Below, in pieces: positions 54,937-63,589 of a DNA stretch of 64,000 nt (the first letter of the stretch is position 1; the number at the start of each line of letters is the position of its first letter). Below the pieces are notes generated by a model. It saw nothing but the letters and a program-made list of their open reading frames with translations, ran no database searches and had not been told where the DNA came from. The stretch comes from Mesorhizobium prunaredense. GTDB taxonomy: Bacteria > Pseudomonadota > Alphaproteobacteria > Rhizobiales > Rhizobiaceae. The DNA is taken from the NCBI RefSeq assembly GCF_900156895.1, contig NZ_FTPD01000010.1:1-64000 (forward strand). The letters are read 5' to 3'. Position numbers and translations under genes: made by a program.

Positions 54937-54971
54937 CTAACTTTCGCGTGTTTCATATACGGGAAAGTTAG
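54937..54971. repeat. Perfect inverted repeat between gabD and the M16 genes
   Basis: CTAACTTTC (54937-54945) and GAAAGTTAG (54963-54971) form a perfect 9-bp dyad with a 17-bp spacer in an AT-rich intergenic stretch. It is better suited to an operator or phase-type site than a terminator, since no T-run follows. Confidence 0.5.
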
Positions 54972-55063
54972 AATCCTTCCTTGCCAACTGTTGGCTAATC
55001 AGCATTAACGCAGTTCCGAAGACGATCGGCGCGAAGCTTGGCAGAGCGCCAGATTATTCGCCG

Positions 55064-56455
55064 TCAGGGAACACCGGCAAGCCGCGGGCCAACGCCCATA
55101 ATGGCGGGCTCCGCCGAAAGCAGTTTCTTCGCCGCCGCCCTGACCTGGTCGAGCGTCACCTGCTCGATGAGAGCCGGGCGCCGCTGGATGTAGTCTATGC
55201 CGAGCTTGTCGAGCTGCATTCTGACAAGGGTGGCTGAAATCGCCCTGGAGGAACCCAGATTGCGGATAGCATAGGCCCCGATCAGATACTTCTTGCTCGC
55301 TTCGAGCTCGGCCGCTGTTGGCCCTGTGTCCACCAGCTCCTTGATTACTTGTCTTATCAGGTTGAGCGTCTCGGCCGCCCTGTCGGCGCGCGTCGACGTG
55401 GCCACGAGAAGCGTGTTGGAATGCTGGTAGGCTTCCAAGCTAGAGGAGACACCGTAGGCAAGCCCGCGCTTTTCGCGCACTTCCTGGAAAAGACGTGAGG
55501 TAAATGGCGAGCCTCCTAGTATATCGTTTATCAGCTGCGCGGCATAGAATTCCGGGTCGCTGCGTCCGATGCCGGGAAAAGCCAGCTGGAGCGAAGTCTG
55601 GGGCAGGGCGTATGCGACTAACGTCCACTGGCCGAGCTTTGGGGTGACATCAGGTACCGGGGCGAGCGCCTGCTTCTGAGGCAAATCGCCGAACAATTGG
55701 TCGAGCCTAGCACTCAGGGCTTTGGCATCTATGTCGCCGACGACCGCCACGTGCAGCCCGTCGCGGGCGACAGCGGCCTTGTGGAAGGCGCTTAGGTCGG
55801 CTGGCGTTATGCGGGCCAGGCTTTCCTTGGTGCCCTCTGGTGGCCTCGAATACGGGTGCGTGCCGTAGAGACGGCGCCGCCATGCAAGCTCGGCTATCGC
55901 GTGAGGTTCGCGCTCGTTGGCGATGATGCCGGAGAGAAGCTGGGCGCGAATGCGGCCGACCGGCCCCTGATCGAAGCGAGGCCTGTTCACCGCGAGCCCG
56001 ACCAGATCGAAAGCGGCTTCCTGGCGCTTGGAGAGCAGGCGTATCGAGCCATAGATGCCGTCAGGCCACGCGTTGAAGCTCATTTCGGCGCCGGCCTCGT
56101 CAAGCTTCACCTGAAAAGTGTCGCTGTCGTAATCACCGGCGCCTTCGCTCAACAAGCCGGTCATCAAATTGGCAAGCCCCTCCTTACCGGCCGGGTCATG
56201 GCTGGTGCCGCCGTCGAAGACAAAGTGGAGTGTGACGATCGGCAGCGTGTGGTCTTCCACCAGCCAGGCGGTGATCCCCTTTTCAGATTTCACCTCCTGG
56301 ATGTTCACCGCAGCACGGGCGGTGAGCGACGGCAGGATGAGGAAGAAAATAGCAAGGGGAAGGACGGCCAGCCAGGTGGCGAAACGTGCGGCCCTCCCTC
56401 CTCCAACATCAGAGGGCAACGCTTGTGCAATGTCGCTGCGGAGTGGGGTTGTCAT
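55064..56455 (-). CDS. M16 peptidase homologue without zinc motif (partner subunit)
   Basis: A 463-residue protein with a signal/anchor segment (FATWLAVLPLAIFFLILPSL). It keeps the M16 fold (GITAWLVEDHTLPIVTLHFV and KRGLAYGVSSSLEAY near the C-terminal glycine-rich part). The place of the HXXEH zinc motif reads GLANLMTGLL, so it cannot bind zinc there. Pairs of one active and one inactive M16B subunit form heterodimeric peptidases. Start 56455 follows an AAGGAG that lies in the last codons of the active gene, so they are coupled. Confidence 0.9.
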   Translation of the reverse strand: MTTPLRSDIAQALPSDVGGGRAARFATWLAVLPLAIFFLILPSLTARAAVNIQEVKSEKGITAWLVEDHTLPIVTLHFVFDGGTSHDPAGKEGLANLMTGLLSEGAGDYDSDTFQVKLDEAGAEMSFNAWPDGIYGSIRLLSKRQEAAFDLVGLAVNRPRFDQGPVGRIRAQLLSGIIANEREPHAIAELAWRRRLYGTHPYSRPPEGTKESLARITPADLSAFHKAAVARDGLHVAVVGDIDAKALSARLDQLFGDLPQKQALAPVPDVTPKLGQWTLVAYALPQTSLQLAFPGIGRSDPEFYAAQLINDILGGSPFTSRLFQEVREKRGLAYGVSSSLEAYQHSNTLLVATSTRADRAAETLNLIRQVIKELVDTGPTAAELEASKKYLIGAYAIRNLGSSRAISATLVRMQLDKLGIDYIQRRPALIEQVTLDQVRAAAKKLLSAEPAIMGVGPRLAGVP

Positions 56456-56459
56456 CACA

Positions 56460-57962
56460 TCAATTCTCCTTAGGCAAGAGATAGCCAGTCGTCGAATGGT
56501 CAGACACGAGGTAGCGGGCGGCAACGGCCTTCACCTGATCGGCGGTGACGTTGCGAATGCGGTCCGGCCATTCCTCGACGTCTTTCACATTGCCGCCGGT
56601 GGCAAGCGTGGAGCCATACATGTTGGCGACGGAGTTCTGCTCGTCGTGGGCGAAGATTACCGAGCGGATAAAGCGTTCTTTGGACTTCTCCAGCTCGTCG
56701 CTGGTGACGCCGTTCCTGGCGATGCGGGCGATCTCGGCGTCGACCGCAGCCTCAATGTCGGCAAGCTTGGCGTCGCCGCGCGGCGCCCCATAGACGGTGA
56801 AGTTGGTGGCATCGAGCATGTCGCCCTGGAAGAAGGCGCCGGCCTCGGCGGCAATGCCTTGCTTGACGACAAGCTGCTGGTAGAGCCGGCTGCGGCTACC
56901 GCCGCCGAGGATCTCCGCCAGCAGGTCCAGCGCTTCCGCTTCGCCCGGCTTCGCAGTGTGATAGGAGGGAACCACCCATTGCGTCGACAAGCTTGGCACG
57001 CTGACACGCGCGTCAGTGAGCGTCACCGTGCGCCTGGTGTTCTGCTCGGGTTCGACCGGACGGGTGCGCGGCGGCAGGTCTGGACCACGCGGGACCTTGC
57101 CATAAGACTTCTCGGCCAGCGCCTTCACCCTCTCAGGCTCGACGTCGCCTGCCACCACCAGCACGGCGTTGTTCGGCCGGTAGTAATTGTCATAGAAAAC
57201 CACGGCGTCGGTGCGGTTCAGCTTCTCGATCTCGTGCATCCAGCCGATCACCGGAATGCGATAGGGCTGGTTCTGCCAGAGCGTGGCGTCGACCTCCTCG
57301 CCGAGCACTGCCTGCGGATTGCTGTCGATGCGCGAGCGGCGTTCCTCGAGGATCACGTCCCGCTCGGTGTTGATGACATCATCCGTGAGGGTGAGATTGC
57401 GCATGCGGTCAGCCTCGAAGCTCATCATCTGCTCCAATGCCGGGGGCGCTACTCTTTCGTAGAAGGCGGTATAGTCGTAAAAGGTGAAGGCGTTGTGCGA
57501 GCCGCCGATCTCGGCCACCGCGCGGTTCAACTCGCCGGCGGCGTGATTGGCCGTCGCTTTGAACATCAGATGCTCGAAAAAATGCGCGATGCCGGATTTC
57601 CCCGGCGGCTCGTCGGCGCTGCCGATCTTGTACCACACCATATGGGTGACGATGGGCGCGCGGTGATCGGGTATGACGACCACCTCCATGCCGTTGTCGA
57701 GCAGGAAATTCGTTGCCTTGATATCATCGGTGGCCGCCAGAACCGGAGCGGTGGTCACAAACGCCAGCGCAGCCGCAAAAAGTGTCCCGCCCAGCCAGCC
57801 AGACCGAAGATTTATCGCTGGCTTCGGATGTGATGACCGGGCGATGGGCAAGGTTCGAGGCGAAGTGAGTTGTCCCTCATTTTGAAGGTGCCGCGTCCTC
57901 GTCGCCCTCACTGCGAGAAGGTGGATCGGTGGGCGGCGCCGGGCCAGATGAGCCCTCAGCAT
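56460..57962 (-). CDS. M16 zinc metallopeptidase, active subunit, exported
   Basis: About 500 residues from ATG 57962; a TTG farther in, just before the signal peptide ([21 protein letters not shown]), is an alternative start. The zinc motif is [12 protein letters not shown] (HXXEH), with the distal Glu in [14 protein letters not shown]. The second M16 half has [20 protein letters not shown]. These clam-shell enzymes swallow and cut small peptides. The gene has two tandem NifA sites and a sigma-54 promoter in front and is coupled to the inactive partner behind. Function on host-derived peptides during symbiosis is plausible (rhizobial M16A peptidase HrrP does this), but these two are of the smaller M16B type. 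Confidence 0.9.
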   Translation of the reverse strand: MLRAHLARRRPPIHLLAVRATRTRHLQNEGQLTSPRTLPIARSSHPKPAINLRSGWLGGTLFAAALAFVTTAPVLAATDDIKATNFLLDNGMEVVVIPDHRAPIVTHMVWYKIGSADEPPGKSGIAHFFEHLMFKATANHAAGELNRAVAEIGGSHNAFTFYDYTAFYERVAPPALEQMMSFEADRMRNLTLTDDVINTERDVILEERRSRIDSNPQAVLGEEVDATLWQNQPYRIPVIGWMHEIEKLNRTDAVVFYDNYYRPNNAVLVVAGDVEPERVKALAEKSYGKVPRGPDLPPRTRPVEPEQNTRRTVTLTDARVSVPSLSTQWVVPSYHTAKPGEAEALDLLAEILGGGSRSRLYQQLVVKQGIAAEAGAFFQGDMLDATNFTVYGAPRGDAKLADIEAAVDAEIARIARNGVTSDELEKSKERFIRSVIFAHDEQNSVANMYGSTLATGGNVKDVEEWPDRIRNVTADQVKAVAARYLVSDHSTTGYLLPKEN

Positions 57963-58081
57963 GCTGCCAGGCCCGACTCGAGCGTTATCTTTGAGTGCGT
58001 CGGGGAAAGGTGGCGCGGCATTTTTTGGTGGGGGATCATGGGGCGACTCTCCTGGCTTCGTGACGCGTTTGCCATGAGCAC

Positions 58082-58171
58082 GCACCAACCGTGCCAAATG
58101 GGAAAACCGTTCCGGCAATGTGGTTATCGGACCTGCTGTGTTGCGTATCCGACATTGTCGGGCATCTGACA
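58082..58171 (-). promoter_or_regulatory. Two NifA activator sites plus sigma-54 promoter of the M16 pair
   Basis: On the minus strand TGGCACGGTTGGTGCG has GG at 58095-58094 and GC at 58083-58082. Behind it are TGTTGCGTATCCGACA (58139-58154) and TGTCGGGCATCTGACA (58156-58171), both TGT-N10-ACA, one base apart. Predicted transcript start near 58070, so the open frame's first ATG at 58172 cannot be used. Confidence 0.82.
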
Positions 58172-58576
58172 CGGCCGAATGGGAAGCCCTTGCCGCTTAA
58201 AAAGGTGGCTAGGTGAACTACCCTTCGGAGAGTGACGAATATGGTGGCGTTAGCGCGCGCCCGTAGTTGCTGGGTCGCCAGCGTGCCCTTGCTCACATCG
58301 GTAGATAACAGATCCCGTGGTAGGACTCCAAACCAGCGATAGATGCGGTTCTGCAACTTTCCGGAGCGTTGCAGGCTCCGCTTGTCTCTTGGGCCATTCC
58401 GAGCGCCAGCGCGGGAGATGCTTCCGGCGACAGGCGGTCATGGTGGGTCTTGCGAGCCGCTTGCGATTGGACCGGCGCTTTTGCAATTTTCGCTTTTGCT
58501 GCCCCTAAAATCTCGGATATGAAGCGGACTGGCTTATGGCCTGCCCACATTGAAATGGTTACAAAGGAATACGATC
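58172..58576. other. Spacer upstream of the cold-shock gene
   Basis: About 400 bp with no supported gene on either strand. It should hold the cold-shock gene promoter and its long structured leader, but I cannot mark these with confidence. Confidence 0.35.
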
Positions 58577-58789
58577 ATGGCGACCGGAACGGTAAAGTGG
58601 TTCAACAGCACCAAGGGATTTGGATTTATCCAGCCCGACAATGGCGGTCAGGATGTTTTCGTCCACATTTCCGCTGTCGAACGAGCGGGCCTTTCGACCC
58701 TTAATGAGGGTCAGAAGGTCAACTACGAGATCGAACAGGACCGCCGTACTGGGAAGTCCTCCGCTGGCAGTCTCAGCAAAGCTGGCTGA
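58577..58789 (+). CDS. cspA: CspA-type cold-shock protein
   Basis: A 70-residue OB-fold RNA chaperone: [20 protein letters not shown] carries the first RNA-binding motif, and [17 protein letters not shown] the second. AAAGGAA stands before the ATG at 58577. The C-terminal [11 protein letters not shown] is normal for rhizobial copies. Confidence 0.93.
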   Translation: MATGTVKWFNSTKGFGFIQPDNGGQDVFVHISAVERAGLSTLNEGQKVNYEIEQDRRTGKSSAGSLSKAG

Positions 58790-58799
58790 ACTTTTCTGC

Positions 58800-58823
58800 G
58801 TCTGCCCGGCAAGCCGGGCAGAC
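58800..58823 (+). terminator. Strong hairpin after cspA
   Basis: GTCTGCCCGGC-AA-GCCGGGCAGAC is a perfect 11-bp stem 10 bp after the stop. No T-run follows, so it may act as a transcript-end stabiliser or rho-independent-like terminator. Confidence 0.6.
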
Positions 58824-59085
58824 GTGCCACTGACTCGCCCCATAAGAGCGGCCAAGAACACGGATCCCATCGCAGACCGGGGCAGGATTGTGGGAAGCTG
58901 CTAATTTCTACTGAAACAAGATGTTTGCGAGTGAAGAGGGGCGGGTCCCCGGCTTCTTATGTTCTGCAGCAGATTCTTCGCGGCAGATACCGCCGGCAGC
59001 TGTACGCATCAGAACGAATGTGGATAGATGACATCAAGCTGCGACCTTCTTGTGGGTCCCGGTCCCTTCACACACCGCTCGATTG

Positions 59086-60054
59086 CTAGCTCGCGGCGCC
59101 TTCGCGTTCCGATCTGATGGACCTCGCCATCACTACGAGATAGCCGACCACGGCGACAGTAATGATACTTCCTCCGATGAGGTCTGAACGAGTCGGCATT
59201 TCACGGAATGCGAGCCAGGTCCACAATGGCGCGAGTGGCGCTTCCAGTGCCAGAATCAGAGAGACCTGGCACGCCGGAAGTCGACGAGTGCCGGCCAGGA
59301 AGAAAACAGCAGGAAACGCGAGTTGCACGAAACCGAACAAAGCGAGAAGTCCCAGATCTCGGAGATTCGGAAAAAAAGGTTCGCAAAACCAAAAGCTGAC
59401 CAGGGCAACAAAAGCATTGGCCAAACAGATGAAGGATAGAACCGACTCTTCTCGGTGGCGACGGATCAGCACGGTAGTGATCGACATCGTGACAGTCGTG
59501 ACAATCGCAAAGGCGTTGCCAAAAAGTTCAGATTTCGATCCTGCTCCAGCAACGAGCACATAGGTGCCTATGAGGATGGTTATCGCTGCTACAATGGTCG
59601 CTGGGCGAAGGTCCTCACTCAGCCATAACCACGCCAAGATGCCCGTCAAGACTGGTCCAGCCGAAAAGATGATGAATGCATTGGCAGTTGAGGTAAACTG
59701 ACACGCTGGGATGAATGCGAGCATGTTAACAGCGAGACAGATCGCGATGGCCATGCCCTGCATCGTCGGCCGAAAGCCGGCTCTATGACCAGTTGCAAGT
59801 AGATAAACTGCAAGGAAAGCCGCCGCAAACACGCTGCGCCAAAACAAAATTGTCCAAGTAGAAATCGGCAGGGCCCTTACGAACATTCCTGCAGTGCTCG
59901 TAGCGACCGCAGAAACTATAAGAAAGAGAATCGCCCGTATATAATTGTCCCGAAGCAGTGCAGTCGACGCACTGCTCAACGCCTGCGGTGCTAGCCGCCT
60001 CCACCAGGCGGAACGTGCTGTGGCCGACCGCTCTCGATCTGGTGGCCTACCCAT
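59086..60054 (-). CDS. EamA/RhaT (DMT) family transporter
   Basis: A 322-residue inner-membrane protein from ATG 60054 with about ten membrane helices in two EamA repeats (SAVATSTAGMFVRALPISTW in the first, ILALEAPLAPLWTWLAFREM in the second). The family exports amino acids and other metabolites; the substrate is unknown. Upstream codons of the open frame are not membrane-like. Confidence 0.88.
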   Translation of the reverse strand: MGRPPDRERSATARSAWWRRLAPQALSSASTALLRDNYIRAILFLIVSAVATSTAGMFVRALPISTWTILFWRSVFAAAFLAVYLLATGHRAGFRPTMQGMAIAICLAVNMLAFIPACQFTSTANAFIIFSAGPVLTGILAWLWLSEDLRPATIVAAITILIGTYVLVAGAGSKSELFGNAFAIVTTVTMSITTVLIRRHREESVLSFICLANAFVALVSFWFCEPFFPNLRDLGLLALFGFVQLAFPAVFFLAGTRRLPACQVSLILALEAPLAPLWTWLAFREMPTRSDLIGGSIITVAVVGYLVVMARSIRSEREGAAS

Positions 60055-60771
60055 TGCTCGCGCCTTTACCGAGAAAGGAGACACTATTGAGCGATGGGTG
60101 CGGTTTCCTGAGAAGCCATTGGCTGAAGTTGGCGCAAGATGGATCAGGAACACTCACGTATTGTGTTGCGCAGCTCAAACTAAGCAGCGTCATCACCTCG
60201 CGAGGGTTCAATTCAGCAGCCGCTGCATACGACACCATTGCGCCACTCCCCTCCACCGGAGCGATCTCCAGAATCTGAGCTTCTCAACCTGCGAGACAAC
60301 CGTTGGAGTGCAACGCCGAAATGGTCGGCGGCCGTTCGGTAATGAAGCCGTGATTGTTGCAAGGTGCTGAAGATCATCTAAGTTAATTGGGGCAAAGTGG
60401 CGACGGATTCATGTTGATACTGTAAATGTATACTAGAAGATGTGTATCTTATGTGAAGGTGTGATATTGAATTGTGAAGGTTGTGTTGTCTCCTATTGAC
60501 AGTTAGTTTTTCCATAGTGAATTGACACAGCTAATAAGGCCGCAATAGCGGAGCCGGAGCCGGAGTGGTCAAGGGCAATACGTATGCCCATCCCGCGGAG
60601 CTCGAAGGATTGGATCGACGAACGTCTTCCAGCCGATGGGAGACAGCCCCGTCTTTGGTCGGGGTTCATTTGGAAGCACTGCTCTGTACTCTGATGGCCA
60701 GCCAAGCCTCGAGTTCAATCAAGCGGTAGTATTTTCATGTCACGAACCTTTCTATATGTGAATTTCATGGA
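60055..60771. other. AT-rich regulatory-looking spacer with direct repeats
   Basis: No gene. The middle (60370-60560) is strikingly AT-rich against its surroundings. TGTGAAGGT occurs at 60452-60460 and 60473-60481, exactly 21 bp apart, and TTGACA at 60499-60504 could be a -35 element. Likely the control region of the prephenate dehydratase gene. Confidence 0.4.
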
Positions 60772-61647
60772 ATGAGGGATCTGACGCACTCTCGACCGAG
60801 TGTGGCCGGGAAAATGAACGAGCAATTCAAGCAGCTTCCAGCGATTGACACCTCCGGGATCAAGAGGGCCGGGTACATTGGCCCCGAGGGGACCTGGACC
60901 CATCAAGCCACGCTGGACCTCTTTGGTGACCAAGTTGAACTCGTTCCGTTCAGCGACGGATTGTTCGAAGCGTATGAAAATGGCTTCGTCGACGTTGCTT
61001 GCGCCCCAGCTACGACCTCTCTGGTCGGAACCACTCCTTACCTCGATCAGATCCTGAGCTTGAGGTCTCCCAAGATTATCGCCGAGTATCCGAAGGTTCT
61101 GAGCTACAGCCTCATTGCGAGCAAGGATGCGAGTTTCTCGACGATCACCAAGGTAATGGGGCACCCCGTAGCCTTGCAGGAGGTGGCCGCGTGGCTTGAC
61201 GAGAACATGCCGAACGTCGAGCGAGAGAGCCGCATGGGAACGACATCTTTCGTGGCTGAGCAAAAAGCTCCCTCGATAGCGGCATTTGGTCCTGCACTTG
61301 GAGCCAAGTTGTACAATCTGCAGATCTTGCGAACAGGAATCGAAGAAGGCCTACATAACGTAACCCGGTGGTGGGTGCTTGGGCGCAAGACCCCTCCGCC
61401 TACAGGGTTCGACCGGACGACACTTCACCTCCGCGTTTCAGAGCAAAATCTCAGTTATGTACTGAATATGTTCTCGAAGGAACATTTAGTCGTTCTCAAT
61501 ATCTATGAGCGTCCGACATGCAAGCGGCTGGACACCCATCAATATGTCATCGATGTCGCTGGACACGTTTCGACGCATCCCGCGCTGGCTACTTTGGCGG
61601 CGATCGATGGCTTTAGAATTCTGGGATCGTATCCGCGTCGTTACTAG
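60772..61647 (+). CDS. pheA: Prephenate dehydratase
   Basis: Up to 291 residues; the ATG at 60814 (MNEQFKQLP) is an equally good start and no clear ribosome site decides. The catalytic domain starts AGYIGPEGTWTHQATLDLF and ends NVTRWWVLGR, where the usual catalytic TRF triad is TRW. The C-terminal regulatory part (TLHLRVSEQNLSYVLNMFSK) is a diverged ACT-like domain. It converts prephenate to phenylpyruvate on the way to phenylalanine. A stand-alone copy beside island genes suggests a special rather than housekeeping use. Confidence 0.85.
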   Translation: MRDLTHSRPSVAGKMNEQFKQLPAIDTSGIKRAGYIGPEGTWTHQATLDLFGDQVELVPFSDGLFEAYENGFVDVACAPATTSLVGTTPYLDQILSLRSPKIIAEYPKVLSYSLIASKDASFSTITKVMGHPVALQEVAAWLDENMPNVERESRMGTTSFVAEQKAPSIAAFGPALGAKLYNLQILRTGIEEGLHNVTRWWVLGRKTPPPTGFDRTTLHLRVSEQNLSYVLNMFSKEHLVVLNIYERPTCKRLDTHQYVIDVAGHVSTHPALATLAAIDGFRILGSYPRRY

Positions 61648-61699
61648 CTATGGCTAAGCTAGTTTCCGTCTATAACGCCAAACTGTTGATCCTTATCTT

Positions 61700-61890
61700 T
61701 GATGAAAAAAGGGGCAGCCGCATCGAAACTTGACACGATGCACACGATCGTGCTGCCGGCCACCGACGAGGTCCTCGCGCCGATGATCGTCTCGCTGCCG
61801 ATACAGCTTCTTACCGACCAAACGGCGGTATTCATGAGCACAGATGTCGAGAAGATGAGCAATCTCGCAAAACCAGTCACTGTCGAATGA
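61700..61890 (+). pseudogene. glmS/nodM 3' fragment
   Basis: The frame reads TIVLPATDEVLAPMIVSLPI and ends NLAKPVTVE-stop, the conserved C-terminus of glucosamine-6-phosphate synthase (GlmS/NodM). The sequence just before (LILIFDEK in another frame) also belongs. The rest of the gene is missing. NodM is the nodulation-gene version, so this could be a leftover of a nod locus. Confidence 0.75.
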
Positions 61891-62052
61891 TTATGACGCG
61901 TTCATAGACGGCAACGCTCGTCCATTCGGAAAACGCCGAGCACTTCAAGCGACGCAAGGGCGCCGTCACCGGCGCCTGCGGTGATTTACGAGCGTGCCGT
62001 TTAGCAACGAGCGGTCATCCCTTTGGCCTCTCCTCACGCTGCTTGGCTGTGC

Positions 62053-63387
62053 TTAGGGGCTAACCCGGTCGAGAAAACCATCGAATGCGGCAGCAACAGC
62101 GCGAATCACGAAGCGATGCTCCTGCCGCACTCGGATGAAACCCTTTTCGATGTCCACTATCCCGTCCTCGGCCAGCATCGCCAAGCGTTCAGCTGAATCG
62201 AGAAGACGGATCGGATCAAATCCATGGGCAGCACAGATTGCCGGCACATCGGCCTCCAAATCGCACATCAGCCGCTCGATGATTGCGGCTCGCACGCGGT
62301 CTTCGTCTGTGAGATGGTAGCCCCTTGACGTGGCCAGACGGCCAGCTGCTATGTGCCGGCTGTAGAACCCCCGTGTAACGTCGTTCTGGACGTAGCCCTC
62401 GCCGACACGCCCGATAGCCGACGCCCCGAAACCGATCAGGGTTTTGCAGGTGTCGGCCGAGTAACCCAGCGAGTTTCGCCGTAGGCGACCGCAAGCCTGT
62501 GCCAGCGTAAGTTCGTCGTCCGGCAAGGCGAAATGGTCGAGGCCGATCTCTTGGTAGCCGGCCGCAACCAGCGTGTCTGCCACGGCCCCAGCCTGTTCGG
62601 CGCGGGCAACGCTGTCCGGCAGCGCTGTCTCCTCGATCAGGCGCTGATTCTTTATGACGGACGGAATGTGCGCGTAGCCGAACACCGAAAGCCGGTTGGG
62701 GCGCATGGCGACCGCCGCCGTCGCGGTCTGGACGCAGGACTCTACCGTCTGATTCGGGAGACCGAAGATTAGATCGAAGTTGATGCGGCGTACTCCATGC
62801 CGACGCAGCTCTTCGACGGCAGCGGCCGTCTGCGACTCGCTCTGGACCCGGTTGATCGCTTTTTGAACAATGGGATCAAAGCTCTGCACCCCGAGGCTCG
62901 CGCGGTTCACGTTGGCTGCTCCCAACGCTTCGGCGATCTCGGCCGTGAACGTGCGCGGGTCAATCTCGACGGCGATCGTAGCGGGTTTCCTGAACGCGAA
63001 GCGGCGGCGCAGGAGTTCGATCATGGCCAAAAACCCCGCTGGCCCGATAAGAGTCGGGGTTCCACCGCCGAAATGCACGTCGTTCACGAGCAGCCCCTGC
63101 GGCGCTTGCTCCGAGACCAAACGGATCTCGTCACGCACCACCGCCAGATAATTGAGGATCGGCGCATCATTGCGGGTGATGGTGGTAGGGAAGCCGCAAT
63201 ACCAGCAAATCGATCGGCAGAACGGAATGTGGAGATAGAGCGACACCGAATCGTCAGCCGGCAGACCCCTAAGCCATTCCTCATAAGTTTCGGCGCCGAC
63301 CGCGGCGGTGAACTCCGGCACAGTCGGATAGATGGTGTACCAAGGCAGGAGAGCCTCGCGATATTCTTTCAGGATAGAGGTCTGCAA
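62053..63387 (-). CDS. hemN: Oxygen-independent coproporphyrinogen III oxidase
   Basis: A 444-residue radical-SAM enzyme with the 4Fe-4S motif in HIPFCRSICWYCGFPT (CxxxCxxC), the GGGTPTL loop after it and the HemN-type C-terminal domain (HLTDEDRVRAAIIERLMCDL). It makes protoporphyrinogen without oxygen, as needed for haem in micro-oxic bacteroids. I found no clear FixK/FNR box before it. Confidence 0.9.
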   Translation of the reverse strand: MQTSILKEYREALLPWYTIYPTVPEFTAAVGAETYEEWLRGLPADDSVSLYLHIPFCRSICWYCGFPTTITRNDAPILNYLAVVRDEIRLVSEQAPQGLLVNDVHFGGGTPTLIGPAGFLAMIELLRRRFAFRKPATIAVEIDPRTFTAEIAEALGAANVNRASLGVQSFDPIVQKAINRVQSESQTAAAVEELRRHGVRRINFDLIFGLPNQTVESCVQTATAAVAMRPNRLSVFGYAHIPSVIKNQRLIEETALPDSVARAEQAGAVADTLVAAGYQEIGLDHFALPDDELTLAQACGRLRRNSLGYSADTCKTLIGFGASAIGRVGEGYVQNDVTRGFYSRHIAAGRLATSRGYHLTDEDRVRAAIIERLMCDLEADVPAICAAHGFDPIRLLDSAERLAMLAEDGIVDIEKGFIRVRQEHRFVIRAVAAAFDGFLDRVSP

Positions 63388-63499
63388 CAGTTTCCGTCCC
63401 GGGCTGAAAAGTGGCCCTTTTACCGCTGCGTCCTCCTGTGTCTCTGCGCTATGTCAATTCCATTCCGCTTCGCGGCGTGTAGTCACACCATCTGCAAGG

Positions 63500-63526
63500 A
63501 AAAGGCGGGACCTGGTCCCGCCTTTT
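63500..63526. terminator. Bidirectional hairpin terminator upstream of hemN
   Basis: AAAAGGCGGGAC-CTG-GTCCCGCCTTTT is a perfect palindromic stem (12 bp) with A and T runs on both sides. It lies between the MucR-like gene (ending 63590, minus strand) and hemN, ending the former. Confidence 0.85.
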
Positions 63527-63589
63527 CAATGTTTCGCTGACATTATGCCGATCGAGCCGCCAGCCCACAACGGGTTTAGACGGAAGAAG

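Noticed and set aside
59225-59260. TGG-N10-GC match on the minus strand resembling a sigma-54 promoter
   Set aside because: Lies inside the EamA coding region, with no NifA site near; chance match.
62053-63500. FixK or NifA control of hemN
   Set aside because: Expected from the family, but no matching box was seen in the 110 bp upstream.
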